Under the pieces are notes generated by a model. It made no database searches. It was not told the DNA's origin and saw only the letters and a program-made list of their open reading frames with translations. This document shows positions 50,973 through 59,005 of a DNA stretch of 64,000 nucleotides, piece after piece (the stretch's first letter is position 1; each line of letters opens with the position of its first letter). The position numbers were made by a program, and so were the translations under genes. The stretch covers positions 181,968-245,967 of the forward strand of contig NZ_JBNDNA010000005.1 in NCBI RefSeq assembly GCF_049856175.1, read 5' to 3'. The stretch comes from JB111 sp049856175 (lineage in GTDB: Bacteria; Actinomycetota; Actinomycetes; Actinomycetales; Actinomycetaceae).

Positions 50973-51045
50973 TACACCGCCTGGGACTCGAACCCAGAAC
51001 CCACTGATTAAGAGTCAGTTGCTCTGCCGATTGAGCTAGCGGTGC
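50973..51045 (-). tRNA. tRNA-Lys (anticodon CTT)
   Basis: The acceptor GCACCGC pairs with GCGGTGT (one G-U). The anticodon arm is ACTGA-CTCTTAA-TCAGT with anticodon CTT. The T arm is CTGGG-TTCGAGT-CCCAG. Discriminator A followed by CC; full CCA is not encoded. Confidence 0.95.
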
Positions 51046-51181
51046 TCGGTGCTGGGGTCCGTCGTGGGGCGACGGGCACCGGCTGAACCGAGGGATCACA
51101 CTACCGTGGCGGGACACGGCGGCCCAGTCCGTCGCCCGGTCCGGGGCCGTGAGGTCACGCACAGCGGCCTACCCTGACGCT

Positions 51182-52330
51182 GTGACCACCCCACCCGCCG
51201 CCGCCCCCCGGCGGCTCTGGGTGCTCTACCTGGGCGGCTTCATGGGACCCTTCGGCGGGGGCATGGTGACGACGATGCTGCCCGAGCTCGCCGAGGGGCT
51301 CGGCACCACGGTCCACGGCGCCTCGCAGTCGATCACCTGGTACCTCGCACCGTTCGCCGTCCTGCTCCTCGTCTCGGGCACCCTGGCGAGCCGGTGGGAC
51401 CGCGCCACGGTCGTCCGGGTCGGCTACGCCGTGTACGCGGCCACCTCCCTGGCCTGCGCCCTGGTCCCCAACCTCCCGCTCTTCCTCGGGGCCCGCGCCC
51501 TCCAGGGCGGGGCCAACGCCTTCCTCACGCCGGTGCTCATCACGCTCATCGTCGCGGCGAGCGACCGACGGCACGTGGGCCGCGCGCTCGGCGGTCTCGC
51601 CGCTGCCCAGGCGGGCGGGCAGGCGCTGTCCCCGCTCGCCGGTGGTCTCGCGGCCGGCTACGACTGGCGGATCGCGTTCCTCGCCACGGCCGTCGCGGCG
51701 CTGCTGCTCGCCGTGCTCACGCCGTCCGGGCCGCGGGGCCGGGTCGAGCGCGAGGTCGGGTCCTGGCGGGCGCTGGCCAACCTGCGCCTCGGGTCCACCA
51801 CCGTCGTGGCGGCCTGCGCGCAGCTCGCCGCGAACTTCGTCGTGCTGTCCGCGGCGCTCATCGCGACCGACCGGTTCGGGATGAGCCCGGGTCAGCGGGG
51901 GCTCGTCGTCGTCGCCTTCGGGGTCGCGGGGTTCGCGACGGCGCGGGTCGCCGGCGGATGGGCCGACCGCGTCGGCGTCCTCACCATGGGCGCCGTCGCG
52001 TCCGCGGTGCTCGCGGCGGCCACGTTCGCCGTCCAGGTCTCCCCCGCGCTGTGGGTCCTCGTGCTCGCCCTCGCGCTGTGCGGAGCGACCGCCACCTGCG
52101 TGCGGATCCTGTCCTCCAGCCTGGCCATCGCCTCGACCCCCAGCAACGAGTCGGGGGCGACGTCCGTCATGCAGGCCGCGCAGTTCGGTGCCGGCGCCGC
52201 CGCTCCCCTGCTGCTGCCGCTGTTCGCCGTGTCTCCGGCCCTCACGGGTGCGGTGCTCGCCGCGGTCGTCGTCGGGGGCATCGTCGTCGTGGCCCTTCCT
52301 CGGGCACACCGGCGCGGGCCGCCGTCCTGA
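51182..52330 (+). CDS. MFS transporter (DHA1-like)
   Basis: 382 residues and about 12 helices. N-terminal VLYLGGFMGPFGGGMVTTML, a motif-A region (SRWDRATVVRVGYAVYAAT) and motif-C-like AAQAGGQALSPLAGGLAAGY are visible. Start GTG at 51182. No adjacent regulator; substrate unknown. It precedes the Bcp genes by 15 bp and could share their transcript. Confidence 0.88.
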   Translation: MTTPPAAAPRRLWVLYLGGFMGPFGGGMVTTMLPELAEGLGTTVHGASQSITWYLAPFAVLLLVSGTLASRWDRATVVRVGYAVYAATSLACALVPNLPLFLGARALQGGANAFLTPVLITLIVAASDRRHVGRALGGLAAAQAGGQALSPLAGGLAAGYDWRIAFLATAVAALLLAVLTPSGPRGRVEREVGSWRALANLRLGSTTVVAACAQLAANFVVLSAALIATDRFGMSPGQRGLVVVAFGVAGFATARVAGGWADRVGVLTMGAVASAVLAAATFAVQVSPALWVLVLALALCGATATCVRILSSSLAIASTPSNESGATSVMQAAQFGAGAAAPLLLPLFAVSPALTGAVLAAVVVGGIVVVALPRAHRRGPPS

Positions 52331-52345
52331 TGTCACGATAGGGAC

Positions 52346-52816
52346 ATGGAATCTCTCGCCACCGGTGACCTGGCCCCCGACTTCGACCTGCCCGCGCACG
52401 ACGGCTCGCGGGTCGTCCTCTCCGAGCTCGTCAGCTCCGGGAAGGGTGCTGTCGTGTACTTCTACCCGAAGGCCGCCACCCCCGGCTGCACCACGGAGGC
52501 CTGCGACTTCCGGGACAACGAGGCGGCGCTGGCGGCCGCCGGCTACTCGCTCGTCGGCATCTCGGCGGACCCGGTCGCGGACCTCGAGGCGTTCGCCGCG
52601 GACAACCACGTGTCGTTCCCGTTCGCGTCCGACGAGGACCACGCCGTCGGCGACGCCTACGGGACGTGGGGCACGCACGAGACGCCGTTCGGCACGCAGA
52701 CGGGCAACAAGCGCTCGACGTTCGTCGTCGACCCCGAGAGGCGACTGACCTACGTCGAGTACGGCGTCGACCCGAACGGTCACGTCGCGCGCCTGCGCGA
52801 GGTGCTCGGGGCGTGA
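52346..52816 (+). CDS. bcp: Thioredoxin-dependent peroxiredoxin Bcp
   Basis: 156 residues. The peroxidatic cysteine C48 is in the motif TPGCTTEACDFRD and the likely resolving cysteine is C53 (a CX4C pair as in atypical 2-Cys Bcp/PrxQ). It reduces hydrogen peroxide and organic peroxides with thioredoxin. It overlaps the second peroxiredoxin gene by 4 bp (GTGA). Confidence 0.95.
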   Translation: MESLATGDLAPDFDLPAHDGSRVVLSELVSSGKGAVVYFYPKAATPGCTTEACDFRDNEAALAAAGYSLVGISADPVADLEAFAADNHVSFPFASDEDHAVGDAYGTWGTHETPFGTQTGNKRSTFVVDPERRLTYVEYGVDPNGHVARLREVLGA

Positions 52817-53319
52817 CGGCTCCCACGGGGGCGCGGCTCGCCATCGGCGACACCGCGCCCGGCTTCAGCCTGCCGGCACACGACGGGGGCGACCGCAGCC
52901 TCGCGGAGCTGCTGGGCGTGGGCAGCGCCGGCCTCGTCGTCTACTTCTACCCGCAGGCGCTGACCCCCGCGTGCCGGCAGCAGGCGTGCGACGCCCGTGA
53001 CCGGTACGACGTGTTCACCGACGCGGGCTACGGCCTCGTCGGCATCTCGCCCGACCCGGTCGAGCGGCTGGCCCGGGCCGTGGAGGACGACGGGCTACCG
53101 TTCCCGCTGCTGTCCGACGAGGACCACGCGGTCTCGGAGCAGTGGGGCGCCTGGGGCGAGAAGAAGAACTACGGGCGCACCTACTCGGGCCTCATCCGTT
53201 CGACGGTCGTGCTCGACCCGGCCGGGGTCGTCAGCTGGGTGCGCTACAACGTCCGGGCCAAGGGGCACATGGCGCTCCTCGCCCGCGAGCTCGGGCTCAC
53301 GGATCCGGCGACGCCGTAG
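52813..53319 (+). CDS. Second Bcp/PrxQ-type peroxiredoxin
   Basis: 168 residues. The peroxidatic site is TPACRQQACDARD with C54 and C59; the usual TPGC glycine is replaced by alanine. The core (LVVYFYPQAL, LVGISPDPVERLARAVEDD, LRSTVVLDPAGVVSWVRYNV-like) is homologous to the gene before it, so this is a tandem duplication. The two genes are translationally coupled. GTG start at 52813. Different substrate preference is possible but not shown. Confidence 0.9.
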   Translation: MTAPTGARLAIGDTAPGFSLPAHDGGDRSLAELLGVGSAGLVVYFYPQALTPACRQQACDARDRYDVFTDAGYGLVGISPDPVERLARAVEDDGLPFPLLSDEDHAVSEQWGAWGEKKNYGRTYSGLIRSTVVLDPAGVVSWVRYNVRAKGHMALLARELGLTDPATP

Positions 53320-53395
53320 CGGCGGTTCGGCGTCGACGTGCGGTTCGGCGTCGTGCGACGACGTAGGCTCTTCCTCCGCGGGCGCGAGCCCGCGA

Positions 53396-53477
53396 GCGCG
53401 AGTGGCGTAACTGGCAGCCGCGCCAGGTTTAGGTCCTGGTGCCTTCGGGCGTGCGGGTTCGAGTCCCGCCTCGCGCA
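53396..53477 (+). tRNA. tRNA-Leu (anticodon TAG)
   Basis: Class II tRNA with a long variable arm. The acceptor GCGCGAG pairs with CTCGCGC; the anticodon arm is CCAGG-TTTAGGT-CCTGG (TAG); the variable arm is TGCCTTCGGGCGT-like; the T arm is GCGGG-TTCGAGT-CCCGC. Discriminator A then CC. Confidence 0.95.
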
Positions 53478-53492
53478 CCGTTCCCCTAGCGG

Positions 53493-54338
53493 TCAGTATC
53501 CGACTGCCGCCGCTCCGTACTCGACCTGCGACTGGCTGAACCCCTCGAAGAGGAGCTGATCGATCAGACCCTGGCGGGAGAAGGACATGAAGTCGAGGTA
53601 GTTCTCGGCGCTCAACGCCGCCTGCTCGTTCCAGTCCACCGAGAGGCTGTCCACGGCGTAGGTCGCGTCCTCGGTCGAGTAGCCCTCGTACTCCAGCTGG
53701 TCGATCAGGCCCTGCCGGGAGAACGACATGAAGCTGAGGTAGTTCTCCGCGGACCCGACGGCGTTCTCCTGCGCGATCGACCGTCCCGAGGTGTCGGCCT
53801 CCCCGGCGGCGGGTGGCTGCGGCGCCTCGACCTGCGCGCCCGCACCGTCGTCCTCGTCGGTCGCCACCGATGTCGTGTCGTCGGCGCTGTCGGAGCCCGT
53901 GTCCGCCACGGCGACGGCCGCGTTCAGCTCGTCCACCTCCGACTGAAGGGCGTCGACCTCGCCCTGGGTGTCGGCCAAGGCGTCACGGGCATCCTCCGCC
54001 TCGCCCTCCGCCTCGGCCAAGGCGTCACGGGCATCCTCCGCCTCGCCTTCCGCCTCGGCCAAGGCGTCACGGGCATCCTGCGCGTCACCCTCGGCCTCGG
54101 CCAGCGCGTCTCGGGCGTCCCTCGCCTCGGCCTCGGCCTCCTCGCGCGCCTCGACCAGCGCGGGGTCGCTCGCCTGCGACGTCCCGATGCCCACGCCGAG
54201 CAGGAGACCTGCGACGGCGGCCGCCGTCAACGGCACCCATCGCCTCTTCTTCTTCGTCGGTGCGGCGGCGGGCGGTGCGTCGGGCGTCGGTGCCTGGGTC
54301 TGATCCATGTGCGGACCGGGGTACACGGGCTGGTTCAT
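53493..54338 (-). CDS. Ltp-like surface protein with coiled-coil repeats
   Basis: 281 residues. A Pro-rich cytoplasmic start and basic KKKRR precede one membrane helix (WVPLTAAAVAGLLLGVGIGT). Next is a coiled coil with four 14-residue repeats (DARDALAEAEGEAE type, about 68-124). A disordered acidic spacer follows. The C-terminus has two copies of a 40-residue helical repeat (SAENYLSFMSFSRQGLIDQL and SAENYLDFMSFSRQGLIDQL) as in the host cell surface-exposed Ltp lipoprotein family, some of which block phage DNA entry. There is no lipobox; the anchor is the helix. It is convergent with tRNA-Leu. GAAGGA precedes ATG 54338. Confidence 0.8.
   Translation of the reverse strand: MNQPVYPGPHMDQTQAPTPDAPPAAAPTKKKRRWVPLTAAAVAGLLLGVGIGTSQASDPALVEAREEAEAEARDARDALAEAEGDAQDARDALAEAEGEAEDARDALAEAEGEAEDARDALADTQGEVDALQSEVDELNAAVAVADTGSDSADDTTSVATDEDDGAGAQVEAPQPPAAGEADTSGRSIAQENAVGSAENYLSFMSFSRQGLIDQLEYEGYSTEDATYAVDSLSVDWNEQAALSAENYLDFMSFSRQGLIDQLLFEGFSQSQVEYGAAAVGY
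53973..54140. repeat. Four 42-bp tandem repeats in the Ltp-like gene
   Basis: Units starting near 53973, 54015, 54057 and 54099 have a 42-bp period; the first three are nearly identical (GGCCAAGGCGTCACGGGCAT core). They encode the 14-residue coiled-coil repeats of the Ltp-like protein, so changes in copy number would change its stalk length. Confidence 0.9.
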
Positions 54339-54550
54339 CGGGCTGTCCTTCACGGGGGGCTGTGCAGCAGGACGGTGTGTACAACAGGGTGCTGTGCATA
54401 CCGCAGGGGGGTAGGCAGATAGTAACCATGTTCTTCCGACTGCGACGCGGTTGCGGCTCACGATCTTCACCTCGCTCGCACCCGGGTGCCCGGCGCCGGC
54501 GTCCGCGTGGCAGGTCGCGCCGGAGGCCGCCGCCGGGGTAGAAACGACGG

Positions 54551-55087
54551 GTGAGCGACATCGCGTCCGACGACATGGGTCCCTGGCTGTCCGAGGAGGA
54601 CCTCGAGCTCGTGCGCCGCAAGGTGCCGATGCTCTACGTCGACGTCGTCCCCGTGCGGGTCGGCGAGAACGGCACCCTCGAGGCGGTCGGCCTCCTGCTG
54701 CGTGCCCGCCCCGAGGGGACGATCACCCGCGAGCTCGTCTCCGGCCGCGTCCTGTTCCAGGAGACCGTGCGTCAGGCCCTCGTGCGACACCTCGACAAGG
54801 ACCTCGGCCCGCTCGCCCTGCCACAGCTGCCGGTCTCGCCCGTGCCGTACGCGATCGGTCAGTACTTCCCCACCCCCGGCGAGCACTACCTGGACCCGCG
54901 CCAGCACGCGGTGTCGCTCGCCTACGTCGTGCCCGTCGCGGGCGACTGCAGCCCGTCCAACGACACCCTCGAGCTCAGCTGGTTCACGCCGCGCGAGGTG
55001 CTCACACCGGAGATCACCGGCGACATGTCCGAGGGGCACGCCGACCTCGTACGGCGCGCGCTCGCGCACCTCGGTCGCCTGCCGTGA
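54551..55087 (+). CDS. Nudix-fold protein (DUF4916-like)
   Basis: 178 residues. The Nudix-like core (VVPVRVGENGTLEAVGLLLR, LVSGRVLFQETVRQALVRHL) lacks a complete canonical Nudix box; the catalytic REXXEE glutamates are not clear. It matches the DUF4916 group of actinobacterial Nudix-related proteins. GTG start. It overlaps the DUF3054 gene by 4 bp, which suggests an operon, though a functional link is not known. Confidence 0.8.
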   Translation: MSDIASDDMGPWLSEEDLELVRRKVPMLYVDVVPVRVGENGTLEAVGLLLRARPEGTITRELVSGRVLFQETVRQALVRHLDKDLGPLALPQLPVSPVPYAIGQYFPTPGEHYLDPRQHAVSLAYVVPVAGDCSPSNDTLELSWFTPREVLTPEITGDMSEGHADLVRRALAHLGRLP

Positions 55088-55578
55088 CGAGAGGTGGGGA
55101 GCGGGTCGGGGGCCGTCCCGCTCGTCACGACGACGTCGGTCGTACGGGGACCGGAGCCTCGCCCACCCGACCCGACGGCGTGACACCGGTCGCGCGGCGT
55201 CGTGGCGTCGTGTGGTGGGCGCTCCTCCTCGACGTGGCAGTGGTCGCGGCCTTCACACTCGGCGGTGCGGACGCCCACGAGCGGGGCGCCGGGGACCTGG
55301 CTCGCATTGCGTGGCCGTTCCTCGCCGCGCTCGCGATCACGTGGGTGGCGGGTCGGCTGTGGCGTGCCCCGACCCCGCTGTGGCCCACCGGGATGGTCGT
55401 CTGGGTCGGCACCCTCGGGATCGGCATGGCACTGCGCGCACTCACCGGCGGCGGCACCGCGTGGACGTTCGTGCTCGTGGCTGCCGGCCTGTTCGCCGCC
55501 GGGTTCCTCGGCTGGCGGCTCGTGGTGCTGGTCGTCCGGCGTGCGACTCGACCCGGTTCCGACCGCTCCCGACCGTGA
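55084..55578 (+). CDS. DUF3054 membrane protein
   Basis: 164 residues. A 35-residue disordered, Arg/Gly-rich N-terminus is followed by four helices (WWALLLDVAVVAAFTLGGA, ARIAWPFLAALAITWVAGRL, MVVWVGTLGIGMALRAL, FVLVAAGLFAAGFLGWRL). The pattern matches the DUF3054 family, common in Actinobacteria and of unknown function. GTG start coupled to the DUF4916-like gene. Confidence 0.85.
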   Translation: MTRGGERVGGRPARHDDVGRTGTGASPTRPDGVTPVARRRGVVWWALLLDVAVVAAFTLGGADAHERGAGDLARIAWPFLAALAITWVAGRLWRAPTPLWPTGMVVWVGTLGIGMALRALTGGGTAWTFVLVAAGLFAAGFLGWRLVVLVVRRATRPGSDRSRP

Positions 55579-55596
55579 GGAAGCAGCTGCCGCTCG

Positions 55597-56310
55597 TCAG
55601 TCCTGCGCCTTCAGCGCGTAGGGCCACTCACCCGAACGGAGGGACGGGGTCGAGGAGATGGTGGCGAGCAGCTCGTCGAACGGCGTCGTGTCCTTCAGCT
55701 GGTTGGCCAGCTCGATGAGCTTGGCGATCGTGAAGCCCATCATGACGAGTGAGCCGACGAGCCCGACGATGCCGAGGACGCCCGAGACCCCGAATGTGAC
55801 GGGGGTGGCGAGGATCGCGACGATCGACGCGAGCAGCAGGACGATCTCCCCGACCCACAGCAGGCCCGAGTTACGGAATTCGTCGATGGCTTCACCGTAG
55901 ATCTCCAGCTCACGTGCGATGTCGCGGGCGTGCTGCTCGATGAACGTCATCGCGTCGCTCTGCGGCGTGCGGGCGTTGGCGTAGGCGGTGGCACCGTCCG
56001 CCGACCAGTGCTGCGGTCCGACCTCGGTGGTCTGGAAGTCCGTGATGGTCTCGAGCACGGACTCCGCCCACGCGATCCAGTCATCCTTCGCCTGCTGCAC
56101 CGCGGCGTCGTCCCGGACGTTCAGCTCGACGCGATCGGCGTCGCCGGACGCGTTCGCGCAGCCGTCCGCAAGATCGTTCGCGGGGCCACTGACCGCACTG
56201 CTGACCACCGGCGGGACCTGGTTCGGAAAGTTGCGCAGGCCGCCCTCGGCATCACGCAGCTCGCCCGAGACTCGGCGTAGCTCGGACCTCAGGAACTCGG
56301 CGCTCGACAT
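55597..56310 (-). CDS. WXG-like ESX-associated membrane protein
   Basis: 237 residues. The N-terminal 145 residues are helical with W102 in HWSADGATAYANAR, a WXG100-like turn, followed by a long helix (MTFIEQHARDIARELEIYGE). A helix pair of hydrophobic segments (about 150-170 and 175-197) follows, then a short polar tail. This layout resembles ESX (type VII) substrates or effectors that have a helical targeting domain and a membrane hairpin. No toxin domain is visible. AGAGGA precedes ATG 56310. It is third in a three-gene minus-strand set with the WXG and YbaB-like genes. Confidence 0.6.
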   Translation of the reverse strand: MSSAEFLRSELRRVSGELRDAEGGLRNFPNQVPPVVSSAVSGPANDLADGCANASGDADRVELNVRDDAAVQQAKDDWIAWAESVLETITDFQTTEVGPQHWSADGATAYANARTPQSDAMTFIEQHARDIARELEIYGEAIDEFRNSGLLWVGEIVLLLASIVAILATPVTFGVSGVLGIVGLVGSLVMMGFTIAKLIELANQLKDTTPFDELLATISSTPSLRSGEWPYALKAQD

Positions 56311-56372
56311 ATCGTCCTCTTCTCGGTTCGTCGTCAGTGTGTCGTCCTGGTGATCCACACCCACCGCGGAGG

Positions 56373-56669
56373 TCAGGTGCGAGTATCGAACTCGTACTCG
56401 GACTCCTCGTCCGTCTCCTCGTAGTGGTCACACGCGGCCTTCAGCGCGCCCGCCATCAGATCCATCTCGTCGCTCCCGCCACCGGCGACCGCGGCCATCG
56501 TCGTCCGGATGGAGTCATAGACGCCGCCGACCCCGCCGCTCCAGGAGCCGCTGTCGACCGTGAACGACTCCGCCCGGCCCTTGAGCCTCGTGTACTCGTC
56601 GGCGAGCGTCGTGTCCCAGGTTCTCGCCACCGAGCGCACGACGCTGTAGGTGATCTCGATGTCAGCCAT
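56373..56669 (-). CDS. WXG100-like small protein
   Basis: 98 residues, the WXG100 size, with two helices around the WSG turn (W43-S44-G45 in SGSWSGGVGG). The C-terminal acidic tail contains YEETD, which fits the YxxxD/E secretion signal of ESX substrates. There is no signal peptide. It overlaps the upstream gene by 8 bp and is followed by the larger WXG-like gene. The type VII secretion machinery itself is not in the window. Confidence 0.65.
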   Translation of the reverse strand: MADIEITYSVVRSVARTWDTTLADEYTRLKGRAESFTVDSGSWSGGVGGVYDSIRTTMAAVAGGGSDEMDLMAGALKAACDHYEETDEESEYEFDTRT

Positions 56670-57357
56670 CGGTCTGTCTCCGTCCTTCGTCGTTCTCCGT
56701 CAGCGGGATGCTCCGCACCAGGTCGAGCCCACGGTCGATCGATGCCTGCTGACGTTCGGCCAGGCCCGGGAACTCGAGGTCGAGCTGGGCGAGACGATCG
56801 TCGTGTCGTCGAGCCAGCTCCTCGAGCAACGCGAAGAGCTGTGCAGCCTGGGACTGCACGTCGTAGCGCGTCGACCAGCCGCGCGCGACCGTGAGTCCGG
56901 TCGGCCGCCCGGACACGCCCTGCAGGGTGAGTAGTCCGTCCGGAGACGTCACCTCGTCGGGCTCGCCGTGGATCTCTCGGAGCCGTTCGGCATGGGCGGC
57001 GCGTACCCCGGGATCGAGCAGGTCATCGTTGCCTGACGCGCTCGACGGACGCCACGCGGCATCGGCCGCATCAGCTCCGACGTGCTCTCGAAGCTGTTCC
57101 GGCGTCATGGTGGTCAGTGTCCGCAACCTGGCGAGCAACCCCCCGAGGTCCACCTGCTCCATCTGGCTGGTGTCACGTGCAGCGACGGCGGCGCGGTGCG
57201 CCTCCACCAGGTGGAGACCGAGGTCCTTCTCGGCGACGACCTCCGGCCAGTCGGCGGCGAGCTCGATGCCGACCGTGCGAGCGTCGTCATCGACGACGAG
57301 CAGCACTGCGTCCTGCGAATCTCCGCCCTCGAAGTGCCCGCTGTTCGTGGTGTTCAT
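56662..57357 (-). CDS. YbaB/EbfC-like protein of ESX-like cassette
   Basis: 231 residues. The N-terminal 50 (AVLLVVDDDARTVGIELAAD, GLHLVEAHRAAVAARD) resembles YbaB/EbfC-type proteins often encoded with ESX genes in actinobacteria. The middle is disordered and the C-terminal 70 are helical (AAQLFALLEELARRHDDRLA). Start ATG 57357. It is first in the cassette and overlaps the WXG gene. The family assignment is tentative. Confidence 0.5.
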   Translation of the reverse strand: MNTTNSGHFEGGDSQDAVLLVVDDDARTVGIELAADWPEVVAEKDLGLHLVEAHRAAVAARDTSQMEQVDLGGLLARLRTLTTMTPEQLREHVGADAADAAWRPSSASGNDDLLDPGVRAAHAERLREIHGEPDEVTSPDGLLTLQGVSGRPTGLTVARGWSTRYDVQSQAAQLFALLEELARRHDDRLAQLDLEFPGLAERQQASIDRGLDLVRSIPLTENDEGRRQTDG

Positions 57358-57433
57358 GCTGTGGTGCCGGTCCTCGCCGTCGGGTGTCTCGTCATGGACG
57401 TCGATCTTTACCGAGATCGAGCACGAGTCGTGA

Positions 57434-57463
57434 CCCCGTTGACGGGGAGTCCTCCCCCCCCCC
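57434..57463. promoter_or_regulatory. Palindrome followed by a 10-C tract in divergent promoter
   Basis: CCCCGT-TG-ACGGGG (57434-57447) is a perfect inverted repeat, followed by ten consecutive C residues (57454-57463). It lies between the divergently transcribed cassette and the membrane gene at 57614. The palindrome could be an operator and the C run a variable homopolymer. Confidence 0.35.
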
Positions 57464-57613
57464 TCGCGATCCTGGACGCAACCGCAGAGCCCCCGCCAGC
57501 GCGGCCGGGGAGCAGGTAGCGTCGACGGAACCGATCGGGCCGGTGCTCGGCACACATCTCGTGCGGGGCGCACGCCCCGATCCAGCTGCCCGCAGAGCCG
57601 TGAAGGAGACTGG

Positions 57614-58264
57614 ATGGATGAGGACTTCGTGACCGCCGAGCGGTTCGTCGCCGTCGCCGGTTCCCGACACGCGGCCGAGACGGTCACACGCACGCCCCTT
57701 CGGATAGCAGGCCTGCTCGTCGCGACCGCCCTGGTCTACTGGCCCCTCTTCGCGCTCGCGGGGATCCCGTGGTCGCTGCTCGTCGCACTGGGTGCCGCCG
57801 CCGTGTCGACCGCGCTCATCGCCTGGCTGGGCCGGCGGGCAGCCCGCGACTCCGCGGCCGGCCTGTCGCTCACCCTGTCCCCCGACGGCGTCGAGTACGT
57901 CGGTGACTCGTCCGTCCGGCGGATGGCGTGGGACGACGTCCGCGCGGCCGAGGTGATCCCGACGATCACCCCGCTCGGAGGCGGCGCTCCGACGGAGGGG
58001 TTCAGCGCCTTCCGCCGCGAGGGCCTAGGACTGGTCGGTCGCGGCACCACGGAGGTCACGGGCGGTCCGCTGGCGGAGCGCACCTACGCCCAGGACCCTG
58101 CGCGCTACGGCACCGACCCGGACACCGGTGAGTCGAGAACGGCGATCCCGCTGTCCCAGTTCGACGAGCGATGGGAGCGCCACCGGATCGGCGAGTGGGT
58201 GGCGCACCACCGGCCCGACGTCGCGCGGCAGGCCGCCGCACGCGCGGGCCGCACCGGGGGCTGA
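57614..58264 (+). CDS. Two-helix membrane protein with PH-like domain
   Basis: 216 residues. Two helices at about 30-65 (IAGLLVATALVYWPLFALAG, LLVALGAAAVSTALIAWLGR) precede a beta-rich soluble domain (SLTLSPDGVEYVGDSSVRRM, WDDVRAAEVIPTI), like the PH-domain (bPH/YdbT-type) proteins. GAAGGAG-like sequence precedes the ATG. It is divergent from the ESX-like cassette; a functional link is a guess. Confidence 0.65.
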   Translation: MDEDFVTAERFVAVAGSRHAAETVTRTPLRIAGLLVATALVYWPLFALAGIPWSLLVALGAAAVSTALIAWLGRRAARDSAAGLSLTLSPDGVEYVGDSSVRRMAWDDVRAAEVIPTITPLGGGAPTEGFSAFRREGLGLVGRGTTEVTGGPLAERTYAQDPARYGTDPDTGESRTAIPLSQFDERWERHRIGEWVAHHRPDVARQAAARAGRTGG

Positions 58265-58276
58265 TCGGACCGGGAG

Positions 58277-59005
58277 TCAGCGCGCGTCGAGCACGCGCAC
58301 AACATCGGGGGCGAGGGCACGGAACGCCGCACCCCGGTGGCTGATCGCGTGCTTCTCGGCGGGCGCGAGCTCGGCCGCGGACCGCGTCTCGCCGTCGGGC
58401 AGGAACAGCGGGTCGTAGCCGAAGCCGCCGCTCCCCCGCGCCTCGCGCAGCAGGCGCCCCGGCATCTCGCCGCGCCGCGTGACCTCGACCGGTGTCGCGC
58501 CGGGAGCACCGGGCACCACGAGCGCGGCCGCGCACACGAACCGCGCCGCGCGATGCTCGTCGGACACGTCGGCGAGCTGGGCGAGCAGCAGCGCGTTGTT
58601 CGCGGCGTCCTCCCCGTGCCGGCCGGACCAGCGCGCGGAGAACACGCCGGGCGCGCCGCCGAGCACGTCGACGGCGAGACCGGAGTCGTCGGCCACGGCC
58701 GGCAGGCCGGAGGCCGCGGCGATCGCCCGGGCCTTGAGCAGGGCATTGTCCTCGAACGTCACGCCGTCCTCCACCGGAGGTTCGATGCCGAGCTCCCCTG
58801 CCGTGACGATCTCCTCCGGCACCAGACCGGGGACGAGCGGGGTGAGGATCTCCCGCAGCTCGGCGAGCTTGCCGAGGTTGTGGGTGGCCAGCACGAGCCG
58901 GGGCCTGCGCGGCTCGCCCTGGGTGGGCTCCGGCGTCGGGACGTGCGCGACGGGCCCCGGCCCACCCGCCGCGGATCCCGGCGTCGGGACCCCGGGTCCC
59001 GTCAC
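58277..59005 (-). CDS. rdgB: XTP/dITP pyrophosphatase (RdgB/HAM1)
   Basis: 242 residues. THNLGKLAELREIL (after a 40-residue disordered N-terminus) is the substrate-binding signature; VADDSGLAVDVLGGAPGVFS and GSGGFGYDPLFLPDG complete the family pattern, with FREE-like acidic residues at the active site. It hydrolyses non-canonical purine triphosphates to prevent their use in DNA. GTG start 59005 overlaps the rph stop by 4 bp; the pair is coupled. Confidence 0.95.
   Translation of the reverse strand: MTGPGVPTPGSAAGGPGPVAHVPTPEPTQGEPRRPRLVLATHNLGKLAELREILTPLVPGLVPEEIVTAGELGIEPPVEDGVTFEDNALLKARAIAAASGLPAVADDSGLAVDVLGGAPGVFSARWSGRHGEDAANNALLLAQLADVSDEHRAARFVCAAALVVPGAPGATPVEVTRRGEMPGRLLREARGSGGFGYDPLFLPDGETRSAAELAPAEKHAISHRGAAFRALAPDVVRVLDAR

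Noticed and set aside
53380..54400. Prophage or integrative element at tRNA-Leu
   Set aside because: No integrase, excisionase or direct att repeat was found; only the Ltp-like gene hints at phage context.
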